A stretch of 64,000 bases of DNA from positions 7,592,303 through 7,656,302 of the forward strand of contig NC_081332.1 in assembly GCF_022539665.2 (NCBI RefSeq), in the 5' to 3' direction. The notes beneath the pieces are model-generated. The model saw only the letters and a program-made list of their open reading frames with translations. It was not told the DNA's origin and did no database searches. The DNA comes from Daphnia carinata (taxonomy: Eukaryota; Arthropoda; Branchiopoda; Diplostraca; Daphniidae). A program made the position numbers and the translations under genes. Shown piece after piece: positions 19,073 to 30,729 of the stretch. Position 1 is the stretch's first letter. Each line of letters starts with the position of its first letter.

Positions 19073-20636
19073 CACGGTGACGGGTCACCTGGGAGTCACC
19101 CGCACGCTGGCCAGGGTCAAACGACGTTTCTATTGGCCAAAGATGGTGGCGCATGTGTGGGCCTACGTACGGTCTTGCCCAAGTTGTCAATCCCGGAAAG
19201 GGACCGCTGATAAGCCTGCTGGCTTCCTCCAGCCCATGAAGTCTACTCGGCCTTTCCAACGGCTCGGCATCGACATAATAGGACCCCTCCCCTTATCCAA
19301 GGCCGGAAATCGACAAACCATCGTGGCGGTTGACTACTTCACGAAGTGGGCGGAGACTCGAGCCCTCCCCACCGACACGGCCTCCGATGTAGCAGGTTTT
19401 TTCGTGGAACAGATCTATTTGCGACACGGGTCCCCGGAAGCCATTGTCACGGACCGAGGTCGATGCTTCATCGCCGAACTGTTCCAGGAGGTCACCCGAC
19501 TGCTAAGCACGAACCGCAAGACGACCTCCTCGTTTCACCCGAGTGCCAATGAACAGGTGGAGAGGATGAACCATGTCTTTGCTGTGATTTACGTCAGTAG
19601 CGACCACCGTGACTGGGACGAGCTTTTGCCGTATGTTCGCTTCGCCTATAATACCAGCAGGCATGAATCGACTGGTTTCAGCCCGTTCTTCCTCATGTAT
19701 AGAAGGGAGCCACTGCTTCCTACAGACCTCAGTCTTGGGATTGGTGGCATTGTTAATAAGGGGAATGACGTTGATTTTCCAGTGGAGTATGTGGCTCAGC
19801 TCCGCGACCGATTAATGCACGCACATGCCACCGTACAGATACGGCTCGACGAGGTGCAACAGAAGCAGAAGGCGGCGTTTGATGACAAACGCCGCGACAC
19901 TAGCTTCCAGCCGGATGCCCTCGTCTTGGTCTATAAGCCAGTACGCAAGGTTGGCCATGCCGAGAAGCTCTTCCATCGCTGGTTAGGACCCTACGTCGTT
20001 GTGAGGCAGACCACCCCTGTGAACTACGAGGTCCGACTACGCAACGGCCGGAAAACCGACATAGTCCATGTCATCCGGATGAAACCATTCCACCAACTGG
20101 ATAGTAGCTGGGACGAACAAGCGGAGCACACACCCGAAATACAACGTTCGCCAGTGGTGTCTCCGCGGCGAAGCGTCGTCGGGCCGCAGGAGCCGATCCC
20201 ACCGAGCGCCGATACCCCGCCCGTGCCAGAGGGGCCGGGGCCCACAGCCCTAGCTGACGCCGAAGGCCCTCCGACTCCCGAGGCCGACGGGGGCCGGGTA
20301 AATCAGCGCCCGTTACGTCATTGGCGGCCTCCCTTGCGCTACGGGCTGGCCTTGCTCGCTCAGTTGTTCCTCCTGCTGACAGTGGCCGGGGAACCCCCCG
20401 TTTCCGATTTGGTGGTCCGCAGTAGCGTCGCGTTCTTCGGGAAAGGACAGGTGGCTTTCAGCGAGTCCACCTGGACCATTGTGACCGAGCTGGCGACCAG
20501 ACCTGCCTTGGTCATGCTAGAACGGCTCGACTTCTGGCTGCGTGACTTAAAGCCCTATGGTGGGGACAACAAATTCCAGATCATGGCCCAAGAGTACATC
20601 AAGGCCCGAAAGCAGGGGCCGCTGACCGACTATTGA
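19020..20636 (+). CDS. Gypsy-2 integrase, running in frame into the env leader
   Basis: This is a 538-residue open segment. The HHCC domain (YHDSTVTGHL, CPSCQSRK) lies at about residues 15-60. The DDE core has Asp in LGIDIIGPL, Asp in IVTDRG and Glu in NEQVERMN, with 35 residues between the last two. A GPY/F-type C-terminal module (FHRWLGPYVVV) lies near residue 325. After a Pro-rich linker (about 375-430) the frame continues into a hydrophobic stretch (LALLAQLFLLLTVAG, about 440-455) that looks like an env signal peptide. The final 90 residues look like the start of the F-like envelope protein. The first Met is internal to the integrase, and the true product is part of Pol. Confidence 0.85.
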   Translation: MCVPLSLRRQILTQYHDSTVTGHLGVTRTLARVKRRFYWPKMVAHVWAYVRSCPSCQSRKGTADKPAGFLQPMKSTRPFQRLGIDIIGPLPLSKAGNRQTIVAVDYFTKWAETRALPTDTASDVAGFFVEQIYLRHGSPEAIVTDRGRCFIAELFQEVTRLLSTNRKTTSSFHPSANEQVERMNHVFAVIYVSSDHRDWDELLPYVRFAYNTSRHESTGFSPFFLMYRREPLLPTDLSLGIGGIVNKGNDVDFPVEYVAQLRDRLMHAHATVQIRLDEVQQKQKAAFDDKRRDTSFQPDALVLVYKPVRKVGHAEKLFHRWLGPYVVVRQTTPVNYEVRLRNGRKTDIVHVIRMKPFHQLDSSWDEQAEHTPEIQRSPVVSPRRSVVGPQEPIPPSADTPPVPEGPGPTALADAEGPPTPEADGGRVNQRPLRHWRPPLRYGLALLAQLFLLLTVAGEPPVSDLVVRSSVAFFGKGQVAFSESTWTIVTELATRPALVMLERLDFWLRDLKPYGGDNKFQIMAQEYIKARKQGPLTDY

Positions 20637-21701
20637 AGGCAAAGGACCGGCTCACCCCCGTGGTGGTAGCCCAGGGCACGCCTACCGTCAGAAGCGGGGG
20701 GTGATCGATGGAGGGGGTGACCTACTGAAGTGGATGTTCGGTACAGCCACGGAGAAGGAAGTACTCCATCTTGGCCAGACCGTGTCCCGGACGTGTGAGC
20801 AGAATAAGGAGATAGCCCATCTCGTGGAGCAACAGGCAACGGTAGTCAACGCCACACTGTGGGAACTGCAGTCACACGCTGAAATACTACGTGCTTGCTG
20901 ACTGATGGTAATAACCTGTCCGCCTCTCTCCGATATTTGCAGGCCCAGGTCTTGCGCACGCAGGAGGTGGCGGAGGAAAGATGGGTGACATGGCTCGCGG
21001 TCGACCGAGCCTTTGAAACAGTTAAACCAGACTTGACATGGCTGGAGGACTTCGCCACCTACGTGGAGGCAGGATTAAGCGCTGTGGCCGGAGGACATCT
21101 CCCTGCACGACTGTTCCCGCCTAAGCAGGTCAAGGCAGTTTTGGAGTCAATTCACCGGCAATTACCTCCTGGATGGGACCTCATGACGGGATCCGGACTC
21201 GGGGACACCTGGGTTCTGTACCGGGACGCCAAAGTGCGATTGAGGGTCGCTGAGGGTGTAATCCGGGTCCTCATCGACCTCCCACTGGTGGATCGGAACC
21301 ACCTATTCCACCTGTATCGGATCATCAATTTGCCCGAAGCAATAGAAAACGGCAGAGCCAGTAGACAGTTGGAGCTCCCGGAGACTATCGCCCTAGCACC
21401 TGACCTGCAGGTCTTCGTAGAATTGAATCCGGGAGAGACCTCTCATTGTGGTGGCGAGGTCCCTATATGCCGTTTCTATACTGGCTTATTACGAAAGACT
21501 ACAAGGCCCTCGAGCGCCTTCGTGCTCTGGAGAGACGACATGCGGGAAGTAGAGCGGTGGTGCCATCGCCGACTGACCACCTGGGAGGGCTCACGTACGG
21601 CGTACCTAAGCCAACGACGTTGGATGCTGTCGGGTGCTAGGAGCCAAGAAATAGTCGTGTCGTGTTCAGTCGGGTTCTCGGGCCTCCTCGGCAGACACTG
21701 A
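20637..21701 (+). pseudogene. env: Gypsy-2 envelope (F-like fusion glycoprotein), frameshifted
   Basis: A furin-type site RQKR (20686-20697) is followed at once by a Gly-rich fusion-peptide-like stretch and LLKWMFGTAT. This matches the arrangement of baculovirus F and errantivirus Env proteins. The segment 20701-20901 carries a heptad-like region. After a frame change, 20895-21701 has the ectodomain features typical of this family (QLPPGWDLM, IDLPLVDRNHLFHLYRIINLP). Frame changes and stops break it. The family role is membrane fusion. No complete reading frame remains. Confidence 0.72.
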
Positions 21702-22345
21702 AGTTGGGCCCAGTGGACATTTTCCAGCTGCAACCATCCTGTACCGCGCACTCGGATGAGTGGGTCTTCCCGGCGAGTGCGGAAGGTAGTACCACGCCCG
21801 AAGCAACACCTGTGGGTAGCCTCGACTTATACTCGACGGAAGACGGAGCTCACGGTAGCACCTGCCCCACCGACACGGGACCCTGCTGAGCTGTTCGTAG
21901 ACCCCAAGACACGTGAGGAGGCCGGCGAAACCTGAAGCATGATTATCCGAGTACGGCCGGTGTCGCCTCCCTCGTCAGCACGGTCATTCCGATGATAAGA
22001 GTGGTCGGGTGGCTACACCTTCGAATTTGACAGCTGGAGACTCGTCTTGCCCAGCACGAGTCGTTGGAGAGTGCCGTATGCGAAGAATCGCCGCCGACCG
22101 AAGGGGCAGCTGAGGGAGCTCAGTCGTGAGCGTAGCGTAGTTAACGTTCTTTAGGTTTTGCGTTATTTACCCGTTGTTTGCCCGTTATTTACCCGTTATT
22201 TACCCATTATTTACCCGCGCGTGCTTCTATTCTTCTTTCATTTGCTTGTCATTTTTTTTTCTTTTTCCTTCTTTCTTCTCTCTTGGCCTATCGGTTCATG
22301 GCCGCGTGGACCTCTCACTGTCCTACTCGGGACGAGTAGGGCTTG
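21702..22345 (+). pseudogene. Gypsy-2 env C-terminal remains and 3' untranslated region
   Basis: Around 21703-21760 another frame continues the env ectodomain (VDIFQLQPSC, then EWVFPAS). Downstream coding is too broken to follow and no clear membrane anchor is readable. 22140-22300 is T-rich with repeated TTTACCCGTTAT units. Confidence 0.5.
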
Positions 22346-22357
22346 GAAGCGAGGATC
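22346..22357 (+). promoter_or_regulatory. Gypsy-2 polypurine tract
   Basis: GGAAGCGAGGATC lies directly before the 3' LTR, mostly purine, where the plus-strand primer is expected. Confidence 0.4.
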
Positions 22358-22595
22358 TGTCGCGACCATTGAACCGGACGTCTCTCCGATTCCAGTCGAT
22401 CACGCCACGTCCGCCGGGGTCGGTCACCGTCACACGAGATCGGTGTGGGCGGATGGTGACCGGATCCCATCCGGTTGAAATCGGCCCATCGGCTGTGTTG
22501 AGGGAGACTGACCGTTTTGCTTGATGTCAGTCGTTTGGACACAGTAGTTGCGCACAGTCGTTGAATACACTCCTGTACTAGTTGATAACGCGACA
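22358..22595 (+). repeat. Gypsy-2 3' LTR (238 bp)
   Basis: This is a direct repeat of 15033-15270, followed by ATAT (22596-22599), the right target duplication. Confidence 0.93.
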
Positions 22596-22599
22596 ATAT

Positions 22600-23514
22600 C
22601 ATCAAATTCCATGCTTTCTTTCAGAAACGGTTTACCTTCGCCGCTAATGATAACTAGTTATTTGCAGTTTGATGAATAGCCATGGTGCATGCCGAAGAAT
22701 AATTTTGTATTACGGGATTATAAAAGTATGCTATTTTTAACAACGTTAGCGGTAAAGCTGTACGTTTGAAAATTGTTAATCATGTACCCCAGTTGCTTTA
22801 ATGCCGTTCGTTTTTAGATTAAGTGTAACAGAAGATTATAACGTCAAATTCCTGCTGTCGCCCAGCACTTCAGTTTGAACTTTTGTGACAATGGACTATA
22901 TCCTAATTTGAATATCGCCATTTAAAGGATTTTCTTTACACAAATGGAAGTTAGCAGTCCGCTGTCACGAAGGAACTTTGCCGCATTAACCACTGCATCC
23001 CATACGTAATTCTTACTGAATTCCAGATTTTACTAGAGAGCTACATCAGTCTTTCTTTACATTAGCAGAAACAAGCCACCCTTAGATAAACACATCAACG
23101 AGTTCCTATGTGAAGGGAAATAGATGGGGGTGATCGACAGACCATCTTGGGGAAAACCATCTAGTTGACAAACTGGTGGTAAAATTCGGATGGCAGAAGG
23201 TGAAACCTAAAGCCGTTCCATACCCAACTTGCGCCTCAGCTCTTGCTTGAAGTCGAAGAGCGAGGGAGAGAAAATTGAGCATTTCTATTAACTAGTTGGC
23301 GCGCTTCGTTCGTAGTGGCTGTGCAAACGTGTCAGTTCTTGCATGTGCTACCTGCTAGGTGACAAGTATTCTAAAAACCCAATGTTGAGCAGTCATCAAC
23401 GAAGTCGGATATCGCAACGAAACTAAAGACTACGGTATACGGGTCGAAAGAGAAAGACATGGAATTATAAAAGACCGCCATCTACGTTTGGAAGCATTTT
23501 TTTTTCATAGTGAA
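22600..23514. other. Non-coding stretch before the copia remnant
   Basis: It has no readable gene or repeat. It may hold more degraded copia sequence, but no motif is recognisable. Confidence 0.4.
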
Positions 23515-23766
23515 CCAATAGCACGAACCAACAAAAAGCAGTCTTCTACTGCCCTCTCGACAGCTGAAGCAGACTACAATATCTGCTTGTGAAGTTGCAA
23601 AGACTGTTGCCTGGTTGAGTTATCTACTAAAAGACTTCACCCGAACTAAGAATCAACTATCTGATGTTCTTACTCAGCCACTAGTAGCGCAAACTTTCGA
23701 TTAGATGAGAAGGAGCATCAGTATAGGAGAGCTATCTTATTAAGTCAACAAGGGTTTAATCGAGAG
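23515..23766 (+). pseudogene. Ty1/copia RNase H C-terminal remnant
   Basis: Two frames together carry the copia RNase H signature NKKQSSTALSTAEADY and, after a frameshift near 23580, CEVAKTVAWLSYLLKDF. A tail resembling the ADxxTKPL end follows (LSDVLTQPL). The gene ends a few bases before the LTR, as in copia elements. Confidence 0.7.
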
Positions 23767-24080
23767 TGTTGATGTAAATGTTATAGGGCAAACCCTTTTC
23801 TTCTCTTCTTATATTCTTACCAATATTGCACTTACACAAAAGCATACTGTTAAGCCTCGGTGTTTTTGTTTTCTCTGTCGTCTGCTGCTGGCAATTGCCA
23901 AGAGCTTCTGTTACACACTTCTACTTATATAATCTTTATTGCAAGTGATAAAGTTCTGTAGCGTATGTAATATATAATTACATTACATATATTGTATTCA
24001 TTCAATGAGCTCTGAGAACAAATAATTTAATGATATTATTTAATATGTTTGAATTGTGCTTTTGATCTTTGTTTTCAACA
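23767..24080 (+). repeat. Copia 3' LTR (about 314 bp)
   Basis: It begins TGTTGA and ends TCAACA, the inverted hexamers typical of copia LTRs, directly after the RNase H remnant. The 5' LTR is not found, so the ends rest on motif only. Confidence 0.6.
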
Positions 24081-24290
24081 GTCCCTCATTAAGGAGAACT
24101 AGGACCCTTTAAAACTTCTTTGGAGATAGGGTTCTAATTCTCCGGGCCCTATATCTCCATGACCTATTTTGGGGTCCTAATCTTCAGGCCCTATATCTCC
24201 GCGAATCTGCTGATGCAGGGTTAGCAAGGATAGTCATCAAGCGTTCTTAGATCAACCACAAGCTAGTAAGAAACGTTACCTAGCTTTGAC
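24081..24290. repeat. Degenerate short repeats (CCTATATCTCC / GGACCC type)
   Basis: Units resembling GGGCCCTATATCTCC recur at about 24148, 24190 and nearby, with partial inverted copies (GGAGATAGGG). They recall the AATAGGACTGA repeats near 62.8 kb, but no relation is proven. Confidence 0.35.
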
Positions 24291-24476
24291 TTTTGAAATT
24301 TCATCTCGCTAAAACTGATGGCTTTTACAAAAAATGGATACAAGAAGTATTGTGTATTTCCTTAAAGGCAGTAATCTCACTACGGAATTTAAATTTTTTT
24401 TTGCATTTCAATGATTCACACAACGCGATGGTTCCCGTCCCCCTTTTGGCAGTTTGTTTACATTGTCTAGGAGACA

Positions 24477-25102
24477 ATGGCTGCCAAGTGGCTTAATAGT
24501 GCAGATATCGATTTTAGGGTTCAATTCCCGAGATTGACTATGTGTACAGTTGGTGGTTTTGTGCGTAGTTTGAAGGTTGAGGCAGATAATCTCTTAGGCC
24601 TAGTTGCTGTTCTAGATAAGAGAAACCTGGTCGCTAGAATTACGTTTACCTCAGAGGCACACACGTCAAGTTTTTGTCCCGACACAGTGGTATCGTCAGG
24701 ACTGAATTGGAGGGGAAAGAAGTTAATGTAGTCATTAGGGATAGCAATACTCAAGAGAAATTTGTTCGAAATGTAGGAATTCCACAGAATCTAGACTTGG
24801 AAGTAGTTCAGACACGTATTAAGGAATATGGGAACATAATTGACGCTCGGTGGGAACGCTATCGAGTGGTAGAGGATGAAGTTTTATAACCTGTCCTTTC
24901 CACTTGGATGATCGTACGAACGACTTTGAGGAAAAACATTCCATCATACATTACAATTGGCAGTTATCGTGCCATGGTAAAGTATGATGGACAAAAGCCT
25001 ACCTGCAGACTTTGTGACGAAGAGACCCATTTTAGCTACAACTGTCCAACATTGAAGCAAAACAACGAACCCGCTATTGCCCAAATCCTGTTCCCAAAAT
25101 GA
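24477..25102 (+). pseudogene. LINE ORF1 (nucleic-acid-binding protein), frameshifted
   Basis: The ATG at 24477 starts a segment that changes frame near 24680, continues to about 24889 and resumes after a stop at 24908. The C-terminal part has KNIPSYITIGSYRAMVKY and a zinc finger CRLCDEETHFSYNC, characteristic of ORF1 proteins in arthropod LINEs. Confidence 0.7.
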
Positions 25103-25525
25103 CAAAAAAGCCCATTAGAGAAAATCCCGTCATATTTCCCGTAGTTGAGTATTCAATGGTCTCCAAGGTTCCTTTTTCAGAGCGAATTGCAAGATTCACT
25201 CTCGAAAGGGACTCCAAATTTGGAAACTGAAACCATGGAATGCGAAACTCCGACCTTCCTTTAGAAATACCTAATATAGAAAACCCAACTGAAAATATTC
25301 CGGAAACCCAAATGTCACCCCTTGACACCGAAACCCATGAACCAATGACAATTATCATGGAATCGATGGAACCCAACATGGGGGAATCGAGACCATGGAA
25401 AGTGACAAACAAAAAAACCCTCTGAGATTTCCCACTGTTCCACGAAACAAACGTTTCAAGCCCACCTTGACGACCCAGAATTCTAAACCTGCTTCAACCA
25501 CTCCTCAACCCAAAAAACCTCACAA

Positions 25526-26397
25526 ATGACTGCAGAACTAAAAATCACTTCCATCAACATAGGAGGTATCAGGTCAGTCGAGCGACGTCAAATCCTTTTA
25601 AATTTTTGCAGGGACGGTAATCTAGATATTGTGGGACTTCAAGAGGTAGCCTTTCATTATTGTCCAATAATTGAAAGCTGTTACCACCTGCTAGCAACGC
25701 CGGTCCCAACAAAAACGGAACAGCCATCCTCATTAGGCATGATCTGGAATATTCTCGATTGCTTCTTGAACCAGAAGGAAGGCTTGTCTCTATTGACGTA
25801 AAATGTTTTACGTTTATTAATAGCTATGCCCCGTCGGTAAGCAAGCTCTTCGTCAACCCGTTCCTGCCTACTCAGTTACCACTCGACTGCCCTTCCTGTT
25901 GATGGGCGATATTAACTGCGTTGACGACATCCAGGATAAATATCCAATCCCTCCCTGTCCCAAGTAGTGTCATTAGCTATGCTTTAACGGAGATGGTTAC
26001 CGGTCTCGGTCTGGTAGACGTCTGGAAGAAGCTAAATTATGGTGAACCGGGTCACACTTTTCATTACCATTCCGGTTCTTCTAGACTTGATAGGATTTAT
26101 GCTACTCGATCCTTTGCAGATAACTTTTCAAACATTTGTTTGCAATCTTTATCGATTAGCGACCATCAGACAGTACAATCCACGCATACTTGCAATCTCG
26201 ACCTCCTAAATGGTAGCAGACAGAAAAATTTCCTCCTAAAACACGAAGCAAGAAAAATTTACCAACCAAAGGAAATTTTCCAAAATGACTACTCCATCGA
26301 CAGTAGCTGGGAAAGAGAAGAGAAGAGAAGAGAAACGAAGCAGAAAAGAGAAAAAATTCTGAGTGTGATAGCAATTAGGCTAACTACCAAATCTTGA
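25526..26397 (+). pseudogene. LINE ORF2 endonuclease (APE type), frameshifted
   Basis: The start LKITSINIGGI and DIVGLQEV (catalytic Glu) are readable to 25801. After frame changes, LLMGDIN replaces the usual GDFN near 25905. 25921-26397 then has SRLDRIYAT and the catalytic SISDHQTV. Downstream residues are low-complexity and Glu/Arg/Lys-rich. RT motifs are absent. Confidence 0.75.
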
Positions 26398-28219
26398 AAA
26401 ACCCCCAAAAAAGGAAAATAAAACAACAAGGAAAACCGATGAAAGAAAACGCAAAAACAGCTACAGATAAAACGAAAAGTGGCAAGAAACTACTACTACT
26501 ACCCTACCACTACTAAGTAAATGCCGTCGGGATATCACTAGTCACCAAATAATGCACGGGTAAAAGTTCTTCGCCACCGACGGAGAAAGCAATAATTTCC
26601 TGATTTTCCACTCGCCCAACTTACGCTAAGTCCATATGCAGATGTATAGGTCAAAAGGGGGGCGGAATTTCTGAAAGAACTAAGAAAATCCTCTACCAAA
26701 TTCAGCCAACGCCAGAGCAGAGCGAAATGCTAAGGATAAATATCCTGGTATATCGCATACTCGTCATAACGGCTAACAAAGAAATTAAATAAAGTAATAG
26801 CTCAATCAAAGCAGTTCCGTCTGAATATCTAGGAGACACCACGAAAAATCAAGCCGGACGAGATAAGATAAGAACGAACGTGACCGGAATGATTTAACGG
26901 CAAGTCAGTGGCCGACGGAAAACACACATCAAAGAATACAGGAAACAATACAGGCAAGCTTACAATTAATTAAAAACTGAAATATACTCCGTGCAACTTT
27001 ACAGATGAACAACATAGAAACACAGCTTGGAAGAAACAACACTTAAATTGCTGGACCCAGAAGGAGAGAACTCCTTTAGCGGATTTTTAGCTGCGGATTG
27101 CCACAAAGTTTTTGACGATTGTCCGCAGTTTATCCATACGTCAACGGTCCGCAGTCCGCGTATTATACGGGAATATAGCACATAATATTACCATTTGAAG
27201 CGGACAAGCCACCCCTGTGCTGCTTGATACGTCAGATCAGACCTATGAAGAGATTAAGTTATTTGTCAAGGTAATTGGCAAAATTAAAATTGAAGATAAG
27301 ATAAATTAAAGTATTACAGTTCTTAAGAAAGACGTCACATTTATGGCCGTGTTTTGATTATGCAACATGTTTAGACAACTCTTGGAGTGCTCCCGATGGA
27401 TCGAACCGAGTTTCGCAGCAACGCTTTTATAGCGTTACGGGTATTACTTTCCTTCCGCGCTGCGTATCTCCGTATATCTCTTAGAGTAGATTTCTCCTGC
27501 TGCTTTTTCCCCACGGTTCCATTGAAAACCAAAAAGCGGGAGTCGTGTCTGCAAAAGAATCACCACTGTTCCTTTTAACACGTGACAATATTTCCAGGGA
27601 ATATCTATGGTTTTATATGTAGATAGAATTAAGTATAGGTGTGCCCGAACAATATCTATACTTTCGATGAAAACAGGGTCAAGATTAAATGTGCCCAGCA
27701 AATATTGTAACACTTATTATGTAGTAGCACAGGCACGAAATAATACAGCAAGCGATAACAAATAGCTAACACTGTCTTTTCACTAAGACCAACAAAATGA
27801 TAAAAGGACTTTACCCAAACGTGGAGAAAAACACTGAAGACCTCTAGGGAAACCAAGGAAACTCCCATCGAGTTTAGGCAACTCTGGAAGCCCCTCCGAT
27901 AGAAACTCGTCGAACGGAGTTTCGCGACAGCGTTTTAACCGCTGCGCGAATCACACCCCTTCCAGACTCGTATTTCTCTTAGGGTAGCTTTTCTGATGAA
28001 TAATTTTTCCCGATTGTAGCATGGACTAAGAGGCGGGTGACTCATCTCTGCGAAGAGATAGCCAACCATCCTTTTCTACTCGAGATAATATCTGTGCTTT
28101 GAAACGTAAACGAGAACAAGTATACGTGAATTCAATGAGAATACTCTGTGATACCATGTATGCGCACGTTTCATATGCATGTTTCTAAGCAATATTACGC
28201 TTTTACATGTAAACAATAT
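26398..28219. other. Intergenic, with two diverged copies of a roughly 180-bp sequence
   Basis: No coding motif is seen. Stretches at about 27388-27570 and 27893-28075 resemble each other (both contain GAGTTTCGC, then an A/C-AGCGTTTTA-like run and TATTTCTCTTAG-like text), perhaps old LTR remains. Confidence 0.35.
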
Positions 28220-28423
28220 TGTAACGAGCCCAAAGACTATCCAAAGGAAGCCACACCTCATACATCCCTCAAGCGTTCCACAAGTGAAAGTGAACGTATC
28301 TCCTCCCACTTTACCTTTATATTTTGTGTTCTGTAGTAGTATAAATACTGCATGTTTTGTAACTTGTAAGGCGTAGTTGTTTAGGCAAATCCACTGACAA
28401 TACACGAGGTTCGAAACTTTACA
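28220..28423 (+). repeat. Gypsy-3 5' LTR (204 bp)
   Basis: This is a direct repeat of 40722-40924 with about 8 differences by eye. It is preceded by ATAT (28216-28219) and contains a TATAAAT box at 28340-28346. Confidence 0.92.
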
Positions 28424-28523
28424 GTACAAAGTTTCTTACCCGTACCTTATTTTAGCGATTGTGTTCTACATTTCCTCGACGAGTCTCCAACAACTCTACC
28501 AGACCAAGGAAACACCATCAAAG

Positions 28524-28530
28524 GTAAGCG
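28524..28530 (+). promoter_or_regulatory. Candidate 5' splice donor before the gag start
   Basis: The leader reads CAAAG/GTAAGC with the intron start at 28524, eight bases before the gag ATG (28532). A donor in this position would let unspliced RNA make Gag and spliced RNA make Env, as in retroviruses. It is a consensus match only. Confidence 0.5.
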
Positions 28531-28531
28531 A

Positions 28532-29930
28532 ATGCCGCTTGATCATATTGCACCAGAGACTACTCGTAAAGAGAATACTTTGTACTCAAACGTTGTCGAC
28601 GAACTATCCCCACTTCTGTACCCTGTACTCCCCGAATCAGACACAACCAGCCAAAATCCCAATCGTCTCCGAGGAAAATTTTTGGACCACTGGAAAACTC
28701 TTGTGGACTTAGAATTTGAACAAGAGTCAGAACAAAACAAACCCTATCAGACCATTTCGACAAAAACAAACATCCAACAAATAGAATCAAAGAAGCAAGA
28801 AATTAGCAAAGAGACACACAACGCATTGCAATTGTATTCATACTCATTGTTAGAACAAACCTTGCAAGTACCAAGTGGTATAACAGCAGAAACTATTACA
28901 AATACCATAAAGACATTTAAAGAACACGTAGTATCCCTCGGTGGTAATACCGAAAACCTTGACAGTTTAACCAACAGATTAACATCGTTCATGGTAAAGA
29001 AAAAGAATTCCTATTCGGTACACTCAGAGTTCTACAAAAAGAAGTAGGACTTGCAAAGATTGCAGAGAAAAAATATTCGTCTGGACTAAACTTGGAGTTA
29101 CAGAGCTTGCGAAAACAGTTAGATAGCAACAAGAAAAGGGCAAAGAGTTCCAAATACACCCTAAGAAGTTCCCTTGAGCAACTACAAGAAAGTAACGAAG
29201 CACTCAAGAATTCTCTTGAAAAATCTACCAAACGAATCAGTGAATGAGAACGCAGCCTCGAAACTGCCATAGCAACAGAAACCCAATTGCAGAACCTTTT
29301 AAGGAAAAGAGAAGAAAATAACATAGCCGTTGAAAGAGAAGAACAAGAAATAATTAGCAAGCTTGAACGAAAACAACTAGTTTCAAGATTAGAAATCGCA
29401 GACAACAGATAAAAGAAGTCTTGGAAACAAACAAACTTCGGACAGAAACAGAAGAGACATGAGAAATCCTTGAGAAAACCTTAACCGAAAAAGTCGGGTT
29501 ACGAAGAAGCCTGATAGATACTACTACAAAAAATAAAAGTCTTGAAAAGGAATTACAGGAGATAGCCATACAGACAAGAGACCGAGAAGAAAAAATTAAG
29601 TATCTGGAAACAAGAATAAAAGAATTAAGGCAGCAACAGGTAACATTCGCCGAAACTGAGGACTTAAACGTTTCCAATGAACCAGGAGAGATAACAAAGC
29701 TAGTAAGTGAGTTAAACGACCTAACTTCATTAACAGAAGGAGGAGACAAATCCCTCCACTACGAGTTAGAATCCAAACAGATCGCCGAGCTACAGCAACT
29801 AAACGACGACCTAAAAAACCGAATAAAGATCCAAAACAATCACATCCTCCAACTAGAACAGAAGTATAAGGCTCTAGAAAACAAAATGGGACTTACACAC
29901 AAAGAAACTCCGAGACCTGACCGCGACACA
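28532..29930 (+). pseudogene. Gypsy-3 Gag N-terminal coiled-coil region
   Basis: The ATG at 28532 opens 171 codons. The frame then shifts near 29020, and a long Glu/Lys/Leu/Gln-rich stretch follows in changing frames (for example LNLELQSLRKQLDSNKKRA) with single stops near 29245 and 29400. It reads as a roughly 450-residue coiled coil before the capsid. Such a long coiled-coil N-terminus is unusual for a Gypsy Gag. Confidence 0.65.
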
Positions 29931-30729
29931 ACGAATGCAGATGACACCAGTATGGCTACAACCAACCCATCGTGAAAGCGCTAGGAGAATTATTTTCGAG
30001 AGAAGATAAGAAGTCAATTCCAGTCTTCAAAGGAAAAAGTACTGATAAACTAATAACAGAATGGCTGAACGACGCAGAGCATTTAGCACGCAACAACGAC
30101 TGGGATGACAACCAAAAAATACGATTCTTCTCCGACAGACTAAAAGGTGATGCCCTAGAATGGCATGGAAACTACGTTAAACAACAAGGTGACGAGTTAG
30201 ACTACGATGAGTGGAAAAAGGCCATCATTGCAAGGTTCCAGGACGCTTATGACTTAGCAGCACTTAACAGCCTCTACGAGTCCATTGAAGGCAAAGAAGA
30301 AAAAACGGATCACAACCAAAACATCGTAGAAGGCCGACTCATAAACACAGCCAAGACAATGAGAGACTATACCAAAACAAAAATCCTGATGCAAGGCATT
30401 TTACCAAAACTGGGAGCTGAACTCTTTAGACTACTAGAATGCCCGAAGATCCTGAAGATTTCGACCAATTATGTAAACAACTGATTATATCCGAAGGCAT
30501 TCTACATAGCAAGCAGATTGCAGAAGACAAAGAAATAAATGCAGTGATCGCAGGGATAAAGCATCACGAAAAACAACAAAACAACGAACTCTCACAACAA
30601 AAGACAGAAATCGAATTTCTAAAACAAAAAATACGTGAATTGGAAAATACTAATAAAAATCGTGAATTGTCACAGGATACCGATATAACCATAGCAGCAG
30701 CAGATCGATACGAACAAAGATCTTCGTGA
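29931..30729 (+). pseudogene. Gypsy-3 Gag capsid domain
   Basis: 29972-30484 has the retrotransposon Gag core (FSDRLKGDALEWHGNYV, YDEWKKAIIARF). It changes frame near 30440, and 30439-30729 continues as a Lys/Glu-rich coil (EKQQNNELSQQKTEIEFLK). Confidence 0.8.

Larger units (their letters stand above)
15033..22595 (+). mobile_element. Gypsy-2: env-carrying Ty3/Gypsy retrotransposon (errantivirus-like, degenerate)
   Basis: The 7563-bp element is bounded by 238-bp LTRs (TGTCGCGAC...GCGACA) and a 4-bp ATAT duplication (or 5-bp AATAT if the LTR ends one base earlier). The order is LTR, tRNA-Ala-type primer site, gag, nucleocapsid, protease, RT, RNase H, integrase, env, purine-rich tract, LTR. 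It is GC-rich compared with its flanks. In-frame stops, frameshifts and a deletion inside RNase H make it inactive. The LTRs differ at about 7 of 238 positions by eye. Confidence 0.93.
24420..26397 (+). mobile_element. LINE (non-LTR retrotransposon) 5' fragment
   Basis: It carries ORF1 with a CCHC-like finger and an APE-type endonuclease, in the usual order. The reverse transcriptase is absent, so this is a fragment cut at its 3' side at about 26300. There is no poly-A tail. A GAAGAGAAGAGAA low-complexity tract marks the end of recognisable homology. Confidence 0.75.

Noticed and set aside
27388-28075. LTR pair of a lost element
   Set aside because: The two stretches resemble each other only in parts (by eye perhaps 55-60%) and lack TG...CA ends or duplications.
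28424-28450. Primer-binding site after the Gypsy-3 5' LTR
   Set aside because: No TGG start or tRNA complement is visible where it should be.
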